DNA of 23,670 nt, from positions 1 to 23,670 of the forward strand of contig JBCCFD010000074.1 of NCBI GenBank assembly GCA_039029915.1, read 5' to 3'. The notes below the pieces were generated by a model. The model made no database searches. It had not been told where the DNA came from and worked only from the letters and a program-made list of their open reading frames with translations. Positions 8,889-17,551 of this stretch are shown here, piece after piece; the first letter of the stretch is position 1; every line of letters begins with the position of its first letter. Position numbers and translations under genes: made by a program. Source of the DNA: QQUD01 sp039029915 (GTDB lineage: Bacteria; Chloroflexota; Anaerolineae; Promineifilales; Promineifilaceae).

Positions 8889-8955
8889 CTTACGAAAATT
8901 GTTACACGCCGGTCATCTGGGGTTTATTCTCGTAGGTAATTGATCCTAGGCAATT
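8889..8955 (-). promoter_or_regulatory. upstream element shared by both proteases (copy 1)
   Basis: Plus-strand CTTAC-AAAATTGTT-CA followed by TCGTAGG-AATT-ATCCTA also occurs at 11434-11482 upstream of protease 2. The second half is a hyphenated palindrome TAGG-N8-CCTA (8933-8948), which suggests a binding site for a dimeric regulator. Confidence 0.45.
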
Positions 8956-8960
8956 ATTTT

Positions 8961-8998
8961 TAAATAAAAAGAGGCTCAAAAAGCATTATTTGAACCTC
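8961..8998 (-). terminator. Rho-independent terminator of protease 2
   Basis: GAGGCTCAAA (8971-8980) pairs with TTTGAACCTC (8989-8998), one mismatch, with an 8-base loop. Minus-strand transcripts reading out of the gene ending at 9029 then meet a T-rich run (8961-8970). Confidence 0.75.
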
Positions 8999-9028
8999 AA
9001 AAAAGCACTCTTTTTGTACTTAAAACCG

Positions 9029-11233
9029 CTAATCGTTTTGAGAAGTGACTGCCATAGATGCTTGACCTACATCACTCCACGCATATCCATCACTCCATGC
9101 ATATCCATCACTCCATGCATATCCATCACTCCATGCATATCCATCACTCCACGCATATCCATCACTCCATGCATATCCATCACTCCATGCATATCCATCA
9201 CTCCACGCATATCCATCACTCCACGCATATCCGTCGGATGTAACCGCTCCATTTTGCCATTCATACCCTATCGAATTGCCATTTGCATCAACAAGATAAT
9301 AGGTTCCAGTATCGGGATCCCATCGGGTTGCTCCACCATAGTGCACAATCCCGTTCAAGTCAGCTTCAATATTCATTCCCTGGTTGGCAGCACCCACATA
9401 ATGACCATAGACGGCCTTCAGGACATTGACTTGACCAGCACCTTGCTGCCAAACGCTATAGGCCAATTCGCCGTGCTTAGTAACGGCCGTGTTTGCCGAA
9501 GCCATCAAACGATACTTAACTTCGTCTGGTGTTAGGGTTGGGTTCTCTGAAAGCATTAAGGCAACCACGCCACTAACATATGCTGTACTCATAGACGTGC
9601 CGCTCATCGAATAGTATTGATACCCAACGAGGTCATCATCATCTGAATCAGGAAAATAATCTGCAATAACAAGTTCCTGAATCAGAGCTTGGTCATCTGC
9701 AAATTTCCCAGAGAGCGTAGACCCATCGGGCAAAATACTAATTGAATTGACGCCCGGAGCAATTAAATCTGGCTTAACGAATGCCTCAAATGTTGGGCCA
9801 ACTGATGAAAAAGTAGGAATCGAATCATCCGCTGAATGATAAGATAATTCCCCAACGGAAAGTCCACCAACAGTGATGATGTAAGGAATATTTCCTGGAA
9901 CGCCAATCGTCATAGGTTCGGGGCCTTTGTTGCCAGCAGCAGCAATGACGACAATTCCTTCTTTCCAAGCTGTCATCACAGCCTGATTTAAGGGATCATC
10001 CCAATAGTAAGATTGTGGCGTGGCGGAAAAGGATAAATTTAGAATTCTGATGTTATATTCGTCTTTATTTTCAATAGCCCATTGAATACCTTGAATGATG
10101 TCTGCATATGACCCACCACCTTGATCATCAAGCACTCTTATCGGAATAATCTGCGATTGAGGCGCAACGCCAAGAAACTGAGAATTTTCAAGATTTATGG
10201 AAAAATTGCTAATGATCGACGCAACGGCCGTTCCATGACCATTTAAATCAAAATCAGCATTGTCATTTGTTATTGTCGGGTCATTGAGCGCATTCCAACC
10301 TTCGAACAACCCATCTTCAAACTGGTCAGGTTCTTCTTCAGAACCAAGCGGAGAGATACGAGCAACTCCCGAATCTAACACCGCAATCCCAATCCCAACC
10401 CCTTGATTACCTAACCCGGCAATCATATTTGATTCATTTGGCTTAAAATTGGGAATGCCACTTTGCACAACAGCAAGCATACAATTCACTTTGGCAGCCC
10501 CTCGCGCTCCCTGTGCTTCGGCGACAAAAAATCGCACTTCTAAGTTAGCTAAATCTATATTCGACGTTAATAAAGGCGAAATATTTAATGTCGATTGGAT
10601 TATTGCTTTGTCCGTTGATTTCACATCAATGGGGAATGCGTGCCAGCTGTTTGTTGACGCCTGATACACCTCCACTTCAGCCAGTTCTAACCCCTTTTCT
10701 TCAAATAAAAAGTAAAGGTGCACCTCATCATCAAGCTGCTTTGGCTCAATATCAAAAAAGAAGGACATGAACTTGTTGTCATCTCTTTCTTCTAATGGCA
10801 CCCGTTGAAATCTCATAGGGCTGCCTTCACACGTCGATAAATTCTCAGGGTTTAACGGCTGGCCCCGATCATTATATCCATGCGTCGGGAACTGATATTG
10901 GGGGGAAACAAATGTGTTAGCAGCGTGAACTTTACTATTTTGCCACACTCGCACAATGTCTGACCTTTTGCCAATTTGGTTCGCTTGTTGCTCATTTAAA
11001 CTTGTTGACACACCATTAATGATGGCAAGTTCTGAAGTTACTTCAGCGCCAACTTGCTCGACAGTGGTAACGGCCGTGTCTAAATCAACTGCCTGAACGA
11101 TGTAACTTAGTTCAGCTGAATCGTAGTTTATTGGTATGAAGTTTGTTGAAGAAATTGCAAAGATGAAAAAAACAACTGCAAACGTACGCGCAATTTTTCC
11201 CAGAAGAGGTGTCTCCCTGACTACCGTATTCAT
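9029..11233 (-). CDS. secreted S8 subtilisin-family protease with nine YAWSDG repeats (paralogue 2)
   Basis: A 734-aa paralogue of the adjacent protease with the same architecture: hydrophobic N-terminal segment (about 14-30), I9-like propeptide (about 44-103, YIVQAVDLDTAVTTVEQVG), a beta-rich middle domain with Cys135 and Cys251, and S8 catalytic domain with Asp287 (AVLDSG), His333 (NGHGTAVAS), Asn435 (AAAGN) and Ser547 (SGTSMSTA). An acidic insertion (FPDSDDDDLVG, about 527-537) just before the catalytic Ser is missing from paralogue 1 and may bind calcium. Nine exact YAWSD units (residues 669-721) precede the same terminal 'QASMAVT' motif. RBS AGGGAG precedes the ATG. The pair probably arose by tandem duplication, each copy keeping its own upstream region. 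Confidence 0.9.
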   Translation of the reverse strand: MNTVVRETPLLGKIARTFAVVFFIFAISSTNFIPINYDSAELSYIVQAVDLDTAVTTVEQVGAEVTSELAIINGVSTSLNEQQANQIGKRSDIVRVWQNSKVHAANTFVSPQYQFPTHGYNDRGQPLNPENLSTCEGSPMRFQRVPLEERDDNKFMSFFFDIEPKQLDDEVHLYFLFEEKGLELAEVEVYQASTNSWHAFPIDVKSTDKAIIQSTLNISPLLTSNIDLANLEVRFFVAEAQGARGAAKVNCMLAVVQSGIPNFKPNESNMIAGLGNQGVGIGIAVLDSGVARISPLGSEEEPDQFEDGLFEGWNALNDPTITNDNADFDLNGHGTAVASIISNFSINLENSQFLGVAPQSQIIPIRVLDDQGGGSYADIIQGIQWAIENKDEYNIRILNLSFSATPQSYYWDDPLNQAVMTAWKEGIVVIAAAGNKGPEPMTIGVPGNIPYIITVGGLSVGELSYHSADDSIPTFSSVGPTFEAFVKPDLIAPGVNSISILPDGSTLSGKFADDQALIQELVIADYFPDSDDDDLVGYQYYSMSGTSMSTAYVSGVVALMLSENPTLTPDEVKYRLMASANTAVTKHGELAYSVWQQGAGQVNVLKAVYGHYVGAANQGMNIEADLNGIVHYGGATRWDPDTGTYYLVDANGNSIGYEWQNGAVTSDGYAWSDGYAWSDGYAWSDGYAWSDGYAWSDGYAWSDGYAWSDGYAWSDGYAWSDVGQASMAVTSQND
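9070..9234 (-). repeat. tandem 18-bp coding repeats in protease 2
   Basis: Nine 18-bp units encode (D)GYAWS. They are almost identical at DNA level, differing only in the third base of the Ala codon (GCA or GCG). That points to recent expansion or ongoing homogenisation. The array leaves several other frames open, so those frames are not genes. Confidence 0.95.
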
Positions 11234-11275
11234 ATTGGCTCCCTAACCCAGAACACTTCTATAAGATCATTTTTG

Positions 11276-11318
11276 CTTGAGCAAATAAATGAAAAACTGT
11301 GCAATCCTAATGCTCAAG
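11276..11318. promoter_or_regulatory. inverted repeat upstream of protease 2
   Basis: CTTGAGCA (11276-11283) and TGCTCAAG (11311-11318) are exact inverted copies 27 bases apart, 45-85 bases before the start codon. A minus-strand TATAGA near 11261 could be a -10 box. This is an operator candidate and lacks sequence similarity to the inverted repeat upstream of protease 1. Confidence 0.35.
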
Positions 11319-11433
11319 TTATAAGATAATTCTTTATCGACTATGCGGAGAACAAGAAAAATCTTGAAATAAATCGAACAAATTAAGTCTTTGTTCTCTA
11401 ATTATCTTGATTTATAAAACGTAATTTTCTGAC

Positions 11434-11490
11434 CTTACAAAAATTGTTTCACCATCAAAAATATCGTAGGAAATTAATCCTAACCAAAAT
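11434..11490 (-). promoter_or_regulatory. upstream element shared by both proteases (copy 2)
   Basis: Matches the element at 8889-8955: CTTACAAAAATTGTTTCA, then TCGTAGGAAATTAATCCTA with a palindromic core TAGGA-N6-TCCTA at 11467-11482. It lies 234 bases from the protease 2 start, against 156 for copy 1; the linker between the halves is shorter here. Confidence 0.45.
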
Positions 11491-11647
11491 TTTCAGAACG
11501 GGGTGTGATTAAAATGTGCCCACGATCCAGCTCTAAAGTACCAAAAACTTCTGACAGATTTACTGTCTCGAACATTTTAGTTCAATATTTAGCACAAATT
11601 TAACTGTTATTTTGAGGTGAAATGAGGGGTTGATTTTGAGCGAGCAG

Positions 11648-14600
11648 CTATGCAAAATGAAAAATATATCGATCAACAATCTTACGATTGATTGGCATAT
11701 GATTCATAAACCGATCATGGAATTTTTCTTCTCTAATTTTTTCAGAGGCCTCTAACAAAAGTTGATGCGCTTGTTTAATATAGTCGACGGCTCTGTTATC
11801 ATCTAATCGGGTGAGCACTAAATAACAATTAAACAATGTCTCTTTGATATAGCCGATCTTTGGAATTCTGGCACGATTCTCATTTAAATATTGAATCACA
11901 GATTCAATTTCCTCTTTGGCAGCGTGGAGCATATTTTTATCTGAATAAAGCAAAGCTAGATGGGCCCTAACTTCAAATTCAGGGTCTTTTTGCTTCATCT
12001 GCACCCAAATATCAATGGCGTCGTTAAACGCTTTTTCAGCCCCAACTAATTTCCCTTTTTGCTGAAGAACGACCCCAATTTTTGATAAGGCAAGCCCCAC
12101 GAGCCGTTTCGCCCCTATTTCTTCCGCTAAAAGATAAACTTGACCCCCTAATTCATGCGCAGAATCATAATTCTCTTGATTGAGGAAGACATCCATTCGG
12201 TTCAAATTAGCGATACAAATCCCAAAGCGTTCATTAATGATTTTCAGATTTTGATTAACCTGCTCAAAATAGTTGTGAGCCCTTTCAAAATCGCTAATAT
12301 CATTTGCAATAATTCCTAAATTCATCAGGGTCATATTTTCGCCTCTTCGATACCCAATTTGCTCATAAATGGCAAGGGCAAAGCTATAATACTCCTGAGC
12401 CTCACTAAAATCCCCAGAATTCCAATTGACAACTCCTAAATTATTGTAGGTTGTCCCCACGCCCATCTTCTCATCAATTTCAGTATAAATTTTCAAGGCT
12501 TCTGCATAATATTGCTCGGCTTTCTCAAGGTGACCTTCGTCTACCATTACAATGCCAATTTGACGCAGGCTACTGGCCTCTAATGATTTAAGATTGTTGA
12601 TTTGAGCTTGCGCTAACCCTTCTTTTAACCAGTGATGCGCTTGTCCATACTCACCCAGCCGATAATATGCTTTGCCCTGTAACAAATGCGCCGCAACAAG
12701 TTCCTTTGTTGCCATGCTATCTCGGGCAAGTCGAGCGGTTTCGTTGGCGTACTCAATTAGGGCTTGATAATTACCAGTTGCCTCTGCGTATTTGGCGAAT
12801 AAATGATAAACGGCCGTTTGTTTTTTCAAGTTATTTTGGTCAATTGCCATAGACAGTAGATGATCAATCTCCTGTTTTTGCAATTTACGTTGACCCTGAA
12901 TTCCCAAAATGTTTTCGCGACGGAACCTGAGATTAAATTCTCTCTCAACATTTTGCTCAAGGTTTAATTCTAATCCCAGTGTAACGTAATTTAAGGCATC
13001 ATTATTTGCAAAATCACTTTGAGCCTCTTCACTCGCCAATTCATACCATCTTGAAGCGATAGCAAACTGCTCCCCCTTATGCGAATGAAAGGCTAATTCT
13101 GCATAATGGCTCTGAATATCATTCGCGTAGATTTTATTTATGGCCTGGCTGGCTAAACGATGCAATTCTCTGATATTAGATTTCAACTGCATCGCATAAG
13201 AAGCATCACGCAACAGAGCATTGCTAAATTGATACGTTCTTTTATTGACCGCAAACCAAATTTGATGTTGTTCTGCAATGTCAATTAGCTCTTTGAAATC
13301 TGAGGGAGCGCCAGTAACTTCTTCTAGTACAGATAATTCAAATTGATTCCCCAGCACGGAGGCTGATCGAATGATGTTCTTGATCTTTTGGTCAAGTCGA
13401 TCGAGCCGAGAAAGCAGCAGAGTATTGATTGTGGTTGGAATATCATCAATTTTGATTGTTTTTTGAATAATTTGCGTCACGTTACTGGCTTCAGAAAAAG
13501 CCAGGGCACCTCGTTCTCTTAGATCGGCGAGCAGTTGTTCAATAAAGAACGGATTGCCATTTGTCTTCTCTGCCAGAAAGTGTGCTACTTCTTCAGAAAC
13601 GGCCGTTTTTAATAAATCTTCAGCCAGCGTTCTAACCTCATCCAAATTCAAATGCTCGAGCCTAACCGTGGTGGTCTGCATATTAGGATTATGGCTAAAT
13701 TCAATAATCTCCCCCGAATCTAAATAGCGACAGGTTAATACAAACAGAACGGGGAAATCTATTAGTTCATACGTCAATGATTTAAAAAGATTTTCCGAAT
13801 CGTCATCGAGCCAGCGTGCATCCTCGATATGCAAAATGACCGGCCGAATTAATGAAGCTGCCTTGAGCAAATTGGTAAAGGCTCGAATCGTATTATCAAA
13901 GCGCAGGGCGGGTTCAAGATTTTCATAAAGAGAGTTTTGCCAATAAAGACCAACCATTGCGCCCAAAATAGATTTTGTTCGCTCCAATTCACGAACGATA
14001 GCCCCCGAGTTTTCAACTCCGTCTTTTAACTGGGATAAAAGGTAAGCAAACTGTTGGTTAAAAGCGTTTTTATTGTCTTCAACCGTAAAATCAGGCTTAA
14101 GATCAAAATAATTACGTAGAAATCGCTTAAAAGGATTTAACGATATTTTTTGTAGTTCATCCGCTTGACAGTAAAAGGTTTGGGGGAAATATCGATATAA
14201 AATCTTTTTCCGCATCTCAAAAATAAGCCGTGTTTTACCTACCCCAATATCACCATAAACAAAGACGGCCTGCGCTTTTTTCTGAGTAAAAACGGCCGTT
14301 GATACAAGTTCTAACTGGGTCACTTCAGAATCTCGCCCAATAAATTGACCTCCATAATCATGATAGTCAATTGAATCGTATCGATAAACAAACAGGTAGA
14401 TAGGGATTTCTTCTGATTTACCTTTAAGCTCAAAATTGCCCAACGAGTAAAATAAATACGCATTTTTTAACTCACGATAAACGACTTCACTGACTAAGAT
14501 TTGACCCCAATCTGCTTTTAAGGCTAAGCGAGCGGCTAAATTGATTTCGTTGCCAACCACCCCATATTCAGTCCGCTTATCTCCTCCACGAATACCTGCC

Positions 14601-15613
14601 CACAGGAGACCATAGGTCATACCAGCCCGCCAACGAACTGGGAAATTCAACTCCAGCATTTTTTGCAAGAAGCCAGACGCTCGATGCAAATTATTTTCAT
14701 AAGCCACCGGTGCGCCGAATAAAATAACAAACAGGCTCCCCTTATCTCCAACGTCGATTTGGTTTAAATAGCCACCGTACTGATTAAGTAAGTTTGTCAC
14801 TTCTAATACAAAGTTATGAAATTTTTGAACATCGTTGGGGGGGTCAAAAGATATGAATATTGTACAAACTTCTCTAAACTCATTGACCTGCAGGTGAACA
14901 ACCTGAGAGGGTACAAAAGGTGAAATATCCTGTATAAGTTCTGTTTCAGGTACAGGTTCAACTTGCTCAACGTGGAGGTCCCTGTCGATAAGGTAATAAT
15001 AAGCTTCTTCTTGAGTTGGCACAATATTAAACGACTCATCGAGGCGTGTTTTAATTGATTGATGAAGAACAATTTGACCAGTTTGGGCTTTGGTTTGAGC
15101 ATCTGAACAACCCGTAATCGCCTCGCCACGAAAATAAAATGATTTTTGATCCGAGTTTCCGGGCAGCCCCCACTGCACGGTGCCAAAAGCAAGTCCGATG
15201 GTGACCCCGAAACCAAAGGTGCCGTGCTTCGTTTCAATCAAGCGATGATTATTGTCTTGACAGACATAATTTTGAATATCAACGGCCGTTTTCACAGCCT
15301 GTAGATGGGCACTTTCTTCTCCAAAATCTTCATCATCATAAGGAAAAATCGCAATGAAAGCATCTCCCGCAAAAAAGGGAATAAACCCACCTCTTTCATA
15401 TAAGATTTGAATTTGAGGACTAAATATTTGACGCAGGGCTTCGGTTAATGCTTCGGCTCCTTCACGGTGATGAATCAAAAATGTTTCTGTTAGTTTTGTA
15501 AACCCCGAAATATCAACAAATAAAGTGGCGGCCTTAAACTCACCAACAAAAAGACCTTGTTGATACTTTGCTAAAACAAATTCAGGAACTATAGTTTGAT
15601 TCATTCGGCCCAC
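11648..15613 (-). CDS. class III nucleotide cyclase (two domains) - P-loop ATPase - TPR protein
   Basis: A 1321-aa soluble signalling protein. Cyclase domain 1 (about 25-190) keeps both metal aspartates (Asp34 in FVDISGF, Asp84 in FAGDAF) but lacks the Asn-x3-Arg of the second half-site. Cyclase domain 2 (about 245-410) has Ser255 in place of the first metal Asp but keeps the 'GVVGNEINLAARL' segment with Asn358 and Arg362. Together they can form one complete site, as in animal soluble adenylyl cyclase. Then follow an AAA/STAND-type ATPase with Walker A GDIGVGKT (454-461) and Walker B PVILHIEDARWLDDD (591-605), and a C-terminal TPR array (about 960-1250; 'YNNLGVVNWNSGDFSEAQEYY'). Starts possible are GTG 15613 or ATG 15604. 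Divergent from minC. Ligand and partners are unknown. Confidence 0.88.
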   Translation of the reverse strand: MGRMNQTIVPEFVLAKYQQGLFVGEFKAATLFVDISGFTKLTETFLIHHREGAEALTEALRQIFSPQIQILYERGGFIPFFAGDAFIAIFPYDDEDFGEESAHLQAVKTAVDIQNYVCQDNNHRLIETKHGTFGFGVTIGLAFGTVQWGLPGNSDQKSFYFRGEAITGCSDAQTKAQTGQIVLHQSIKTRLDESFNIVPTQEEAYYYLIDRDLHVEQVEPVPETELIQDISPFVPSQVVHLQVNEFREVCTIFISFDPPNDVQKFHNFVLEVTNLLNQYGGYLNQIDVGDKGSLFVILFGAPVAYENNLHRASGFLQKMLELNFPVRWRAGMTYGLLWAGIRGGDKRTEYGVVGNEINLAARLALKADWGQILVSEVVYRELKNAYLFYSLGNFELKGKSEEIPIYLFVYRYDSIDYHDYGGQFIGRDSEVTQLELVSTAVFTQKKAQAVFVYGDIGVGKTRLIFEMRKKILYRYFPQTFYCQADELQKISLNPFKRFLRNYFDLKPDFTVEDNKNAFNQQFAYLLSQLKDGVENSGAIVRELERTKSILGAMVGLYWQNSLYENLEPALRFDNTIRAFTNLLKAASLIRPVILHIEDARWLDDDSENLFKSLTYELIDFPVLFVLTCRYLDSGEIIEFSHNPNMQTTTVRLEHLNLDEVRTLAEDLLKTAVSEEVAHFLAEKTNGNPFFIEQLLADLRERGALAFSEASNVTQIIQKTIKIDDIPTTINTLLLSRLDRLDQKIKNIIRSASVLGNQFELSVLEEVTGAPSDFKELIDIAEQHQIWFAVNKRTYQFSNALLRDASYAMQLKSNIRELHRLASQAINKIYANDIQSHYAELAFHSHKGEQFAIASRWYELASEEAQSDFANNDALNYVTLGLELNLEQNVEREFNLRFRRENILGIQGQRKLQKQEIDHLLSMAIDQNNLKKQTAVYHLFAKYAEATGNYQALIEYANETARLARDSMATKELVAAHLLQGKAYYRLGEYGQAHHWLKEGLAQAQINNLKSLEASSLRQIGIVMVDEGHLEKAEQYYAEALKIYTEIDEKMGVGTTYNNLGVVNWNSGDFSEAQEYYSFALAIYEQIGYRRGENMTLMNLGIIANDISDFERAHNYFEQVNQNLKIINERFGICIANLNRMDVFLNQENYDSAHELGGQVYLLAEEIGAKRLVGLALSKIGVVLQQKGKLVGAEKAFNDAIDIWVQMKQKDPEFEVRAHLALLYSDKNMLHAAKEEIESVIQYLNENRARIPKIGYIKETLFNCYLVLTRLDDNRAVDYIKQAHQLLLEASEKIREEKFHDRFMNHMPINRKIVDRYIFHFA

Positions 15614-15728
15614 CCAGATGTAAAAAACAGTCGCTTTCTATTCAGATATACAATAATCGCTGGGCTATCTTTTCAACATAGCTAAATGTGACTACCCTCC
15701 ACATTTCTTCAGCTAAGGATTTTAATGG

Positions 15729-15757
15729 TTGCAATTCAACTGCCTTTGTTGTATTAT
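15729..15757 (+). promoter_or_regulatory. candidate promoter of the min cluster
   Basis: TTGCAA (15729-15734), a 17-base spacer, TATTAT (15752-15757). The 13-mer TTTGTTGTATTAT covering this -10 is repeated exactly at 15771-15783, giving a second possible -10 closer to the ATG at 15805. Confidence 0.45.
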
Positions 15758-15804
15758 TTCAACAATAGGTTTTGTTGTATTATCCCGCATCCTAATTATT
15801 TCTT

Positions 15805-16533
15805 ATGATTCAACAAATGTCAGAGCAACTTCAAATCAAAGGGGTTAATGATGGTTTACTCATTTCATTAGGGTCACTTACCTATGCTGAGTTTTTAAAC
15901 CAACTCAATAAAACCTTGCCTGAAAAACAAGCTTTTTTTCAAGGAAGTCGTGTCGCTATCGATGTTGGACCGATGAAATTAAACGGCCGTCACATTGCCG
16001 AAATTTCAACCACCCTTACCCAATATGGCGTTGAGCTTTGGTCAATTTTAAGTGACCATGAAGATACCCGTGAAGCAGCTCGAAAAATGGATCTTGGGAC
16101 CCGCCTTGGTGGAAGCCAAACGGATTTGGACGGCAAGCCTTTACAAACTCGTCACAAAACCCAAACGGCCGTAAACCCATCTCTGCAAGAAGATCTCATC
16201 ATTAAGGAAACGATTCGTTCTGGGAAATCGATTTATGCGGACGGTTCTATTGTGATAATTGGGGATGTAAACCCCGGTGCCGAGCTGATTGCCGGTGGTG
16301 ATGTTATTGTTTGGGGACGGTTACGAGGTCTGGTTCACGCCGGGGCGAAAGGGGATCAGGCGGCCATTATTTGTGCCTTAGTGCTTAACCCCACCCAGCT
16401 CCGAATTGCGGACAAAATTGCGATCGCACCAGATGAAAAACAAACGGCCGTTATTCCCGAGCAAGCCACGATTACAAAAGGGCAAATTGTAGCTGAACCT
16501 TGGCAGCCCAAAAGCATATCTAAAACTAGCTAA
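15805..16533 (+). CDS. minC: septum site-determining protein MinC
   Basis: A 242-aa division inhibitor that prevents FtsZ ring assembly away from midcell when recruited to the membrane by MinD. The N-terminal domain (about 10-105) has the alpha/beta pattern of MinC_N. The C-terminal domain (about 135-235) is the beta-helix seen in MinC, with 'SIVIIGDVNPGAELIAGG' and 'VIVWGRLRGLVHAGAKGD', which dimerises and binds MinD. It is followed by minD and minE, as in many bacteria. There is no clear RBS before ATG 15805; an ATG at 15817 is an alternative start. It contains three copies of ACGGCCGT in 729 bases, the densest of the shorter genes. Confidence 0.93.
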   Translation: MIQQMSEQLQIKGVNDGLLISLGSLTYAEFLNQLNKTLPEKQAFFQGSRVAIDVGPMKLNGRHIAEISTTLTQYGVELWSILSDHEDTREAARKMDLGTRLGGSQTDLDGKPLQTRHKTQTAVNPSLQEDLIIKETIRSGKSIYADGSIVIIGDVNPGAELIAGGDVIVWGRLRGLVHAGAKGDQAAIICALVLNPTQLRIADKIAIAPDEKQTAVIPEQATITKGQIVAEPWQPKSISKTS

Positions 16534-16591
16534 TGATTACGACTTTGTTACTAAAGATATTACCCTAACAGAGAATGTATAGGAGAACGAT

Positions 16592-17398
16592 ATGAGTACC
16601 ACAGTGATTACGATTACATCTGGCAAAGGAGGCGTTGGTAAAACTACTATCACAGCAAACCTCGCTTCAGCCTTAGCAATGCAAAATAAAAAAGTTGTTG
16701 CTATTGATGCAGATATCGGCTTACGCAACTTGGATGTCGTGATGGGACTTGAAAACCGTATCGTTTATGATTTGGTAGATGTCATTGAGGGTCGCTGCCG
16801 TCTTCGTCAGGCAATGATTAAAGATAAACGACAAGCAGAGCTTTATCTCATACCAGCCGCCCAAACTAGAGACAAAACGGCCGTTTCCCCATCAGACATG
16901 ATGCTCGTGTGCAACCAGCTTCGAGACGAGGGTATGGATTACATCATCATCGACTCACCAGCAGGCATCGAAAGAGGCTTCAAAAACGCTATCACACCAG
17001 CAGATCGGGTTATTGTGGTAACAAATCCTGAAGTATCAGCCGTTCGTGATGCTGACCGCATCATAGGCATGATCGAAGCTGAAGAAAAAGGCCCAGCTAA
17101 ACTCATCATCAATCGCATCAAGCCAGCTATGGTTGACCGCGGTGAAATGCTTTCAGTAGATGATGTAATCGACATTCTAGCGGTTGATATCATCGGAATT
17201 ATTCCCGAAGATGAGTCGATTCTTATTGGTAGTAATCGAGGGACTCCCGTTGCCATGAGCAGTGTTAATGGTCAAAGCGCCAGTCAAGCATTTAAAAACA
17301 TTGCCCAGCGAGTCGAAGGGCACAATATTCCTTTTATCGATCTCACTGCAAAAACTTCGCTATTAGATCGCGTTAGCGGTTTCTTTAGCCGCTCGTAA
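16592..17398 (+). CDS. minD: septum site-determining ATPase MinD
   Basis: A 268-aa ParA-family ATPase that dimerises on the membrane with ATP and recruits MinC. Deviant Walker A GKGGVGKT (11-18) with the signature Lys12, 'AIDADIGLRNLDVVMGLE' (38-54), and Walker B IIIDSPAG (118-125) are all present. The C-terminus 'SLLDRVSGFFSRS' is an amphipathic membrane-targeting helix. An RBS, AGGAGAA, lies a few bases before the ATG. It starts 58 bases after minC; a structured 153-base leader separates it from minE. Confidence 0.96.
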   Translation: MSTTVITITSGKGGVGKTTITANLASALAMQNKKVVAIDADIGLRNLDVVMGLENRIVYDLVDVIEGRCRLRQAMIKDKRQAELYLIPAAQTRDKTAVSPSDMMLVCNQLRDEGMDYIIIDSPAGIERGFKNAITPADRVIVVTNPEVSAVRDADRIIGMIEAEEKGPAKLIINRIKPAMVDRGEMLSVDDVIDILAVDIIGIIPEDESILIGSNRGTPVAMSSVNGQSASQAFKNIAQRVEGHNIPFIDLTAKTSLLDRVSGFFSRS

Positions 17399-17406
17399 AA
17401 AAATCC

Positions 17407-17430
17407 TTTGGTTCACCATAAAAGAACCAA
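17407..17430 (+). terminator. short hairpin just after minD
   Basis: TTGGTTC (17408-17414) and GAACCAA (17424-17430) form a 7-bp stem with a 9-base loop directly after the minD stop. There is no T run, so it may protect the 3' end or attenuate rather than terminate. Confidence 0.35.
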
Positions 17431-17452
17431 CTAGTGCGGTTTTCCAAAAGTC

Positions 17453-17545
17453 CTCAGCAGTTTATGATGTAAGTCATTCGGAAAACTGCTGAGTATTTCG
17501 CTCAGCCAAACCTTAATGTGAACTGGTGTTGCGAAATACTAGGAG
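17453..17545 (+). promoter_or_regulatory. structured leader upstream of minE
   Basis: Hairpin 1 pairs CTCAGCAGTTT (17453-17463) with AAACTGCTGAG (17483-17493). Hairpin 2 pairs AGTATTTCGC (17492-17501) with GCGAAATACT (17531-17540) and ends one base before the minE RBS AGGAG (17541-17545). The two share bases 17492-17493, and GTTTTCC near 17439-17445 could compete for GGAAAAC at 17480-17486. This is a possible RNA switch controlling MinE output. Confidence 0.4.
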
Positions 17546-17551
17546 TAAAAT

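Larger units (their letters stand above)
11234..11647. other. 414-base intergenic region between protease 2 and the cyclase gene
   Basis: AT-rich and non-coding. It holds the protease 2 promoter region, the CTTGAGCA inverted repeat and the shared upstream element. No clear terminator for the cyclase gene ending at 11648 was found, and nothing recognisable was seen in 11490-11640. Confidence 0.6.

Noticed and set aside
8778..9028. Possible small gene between the two proteases
   Set aside because: No frame with an RBS; the space is explained by the protease 1 upstream region and the protease 2 terminator.
9058..9264. 18-bp repeats resembling a CRISPR-like array, and open frames on both strands through them
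   Set aside because: The units are contiguous without unique spacers and encode YAWSDG in frame with a complete protease. The other frames are open only because the repeat unit has no stop codon.
14803..15237. Minus-strand 144-codon frame inside the cyclase gene
   Set aside because: An alternative frame of the cyclase domain coding sequence with no domain or RBS support.
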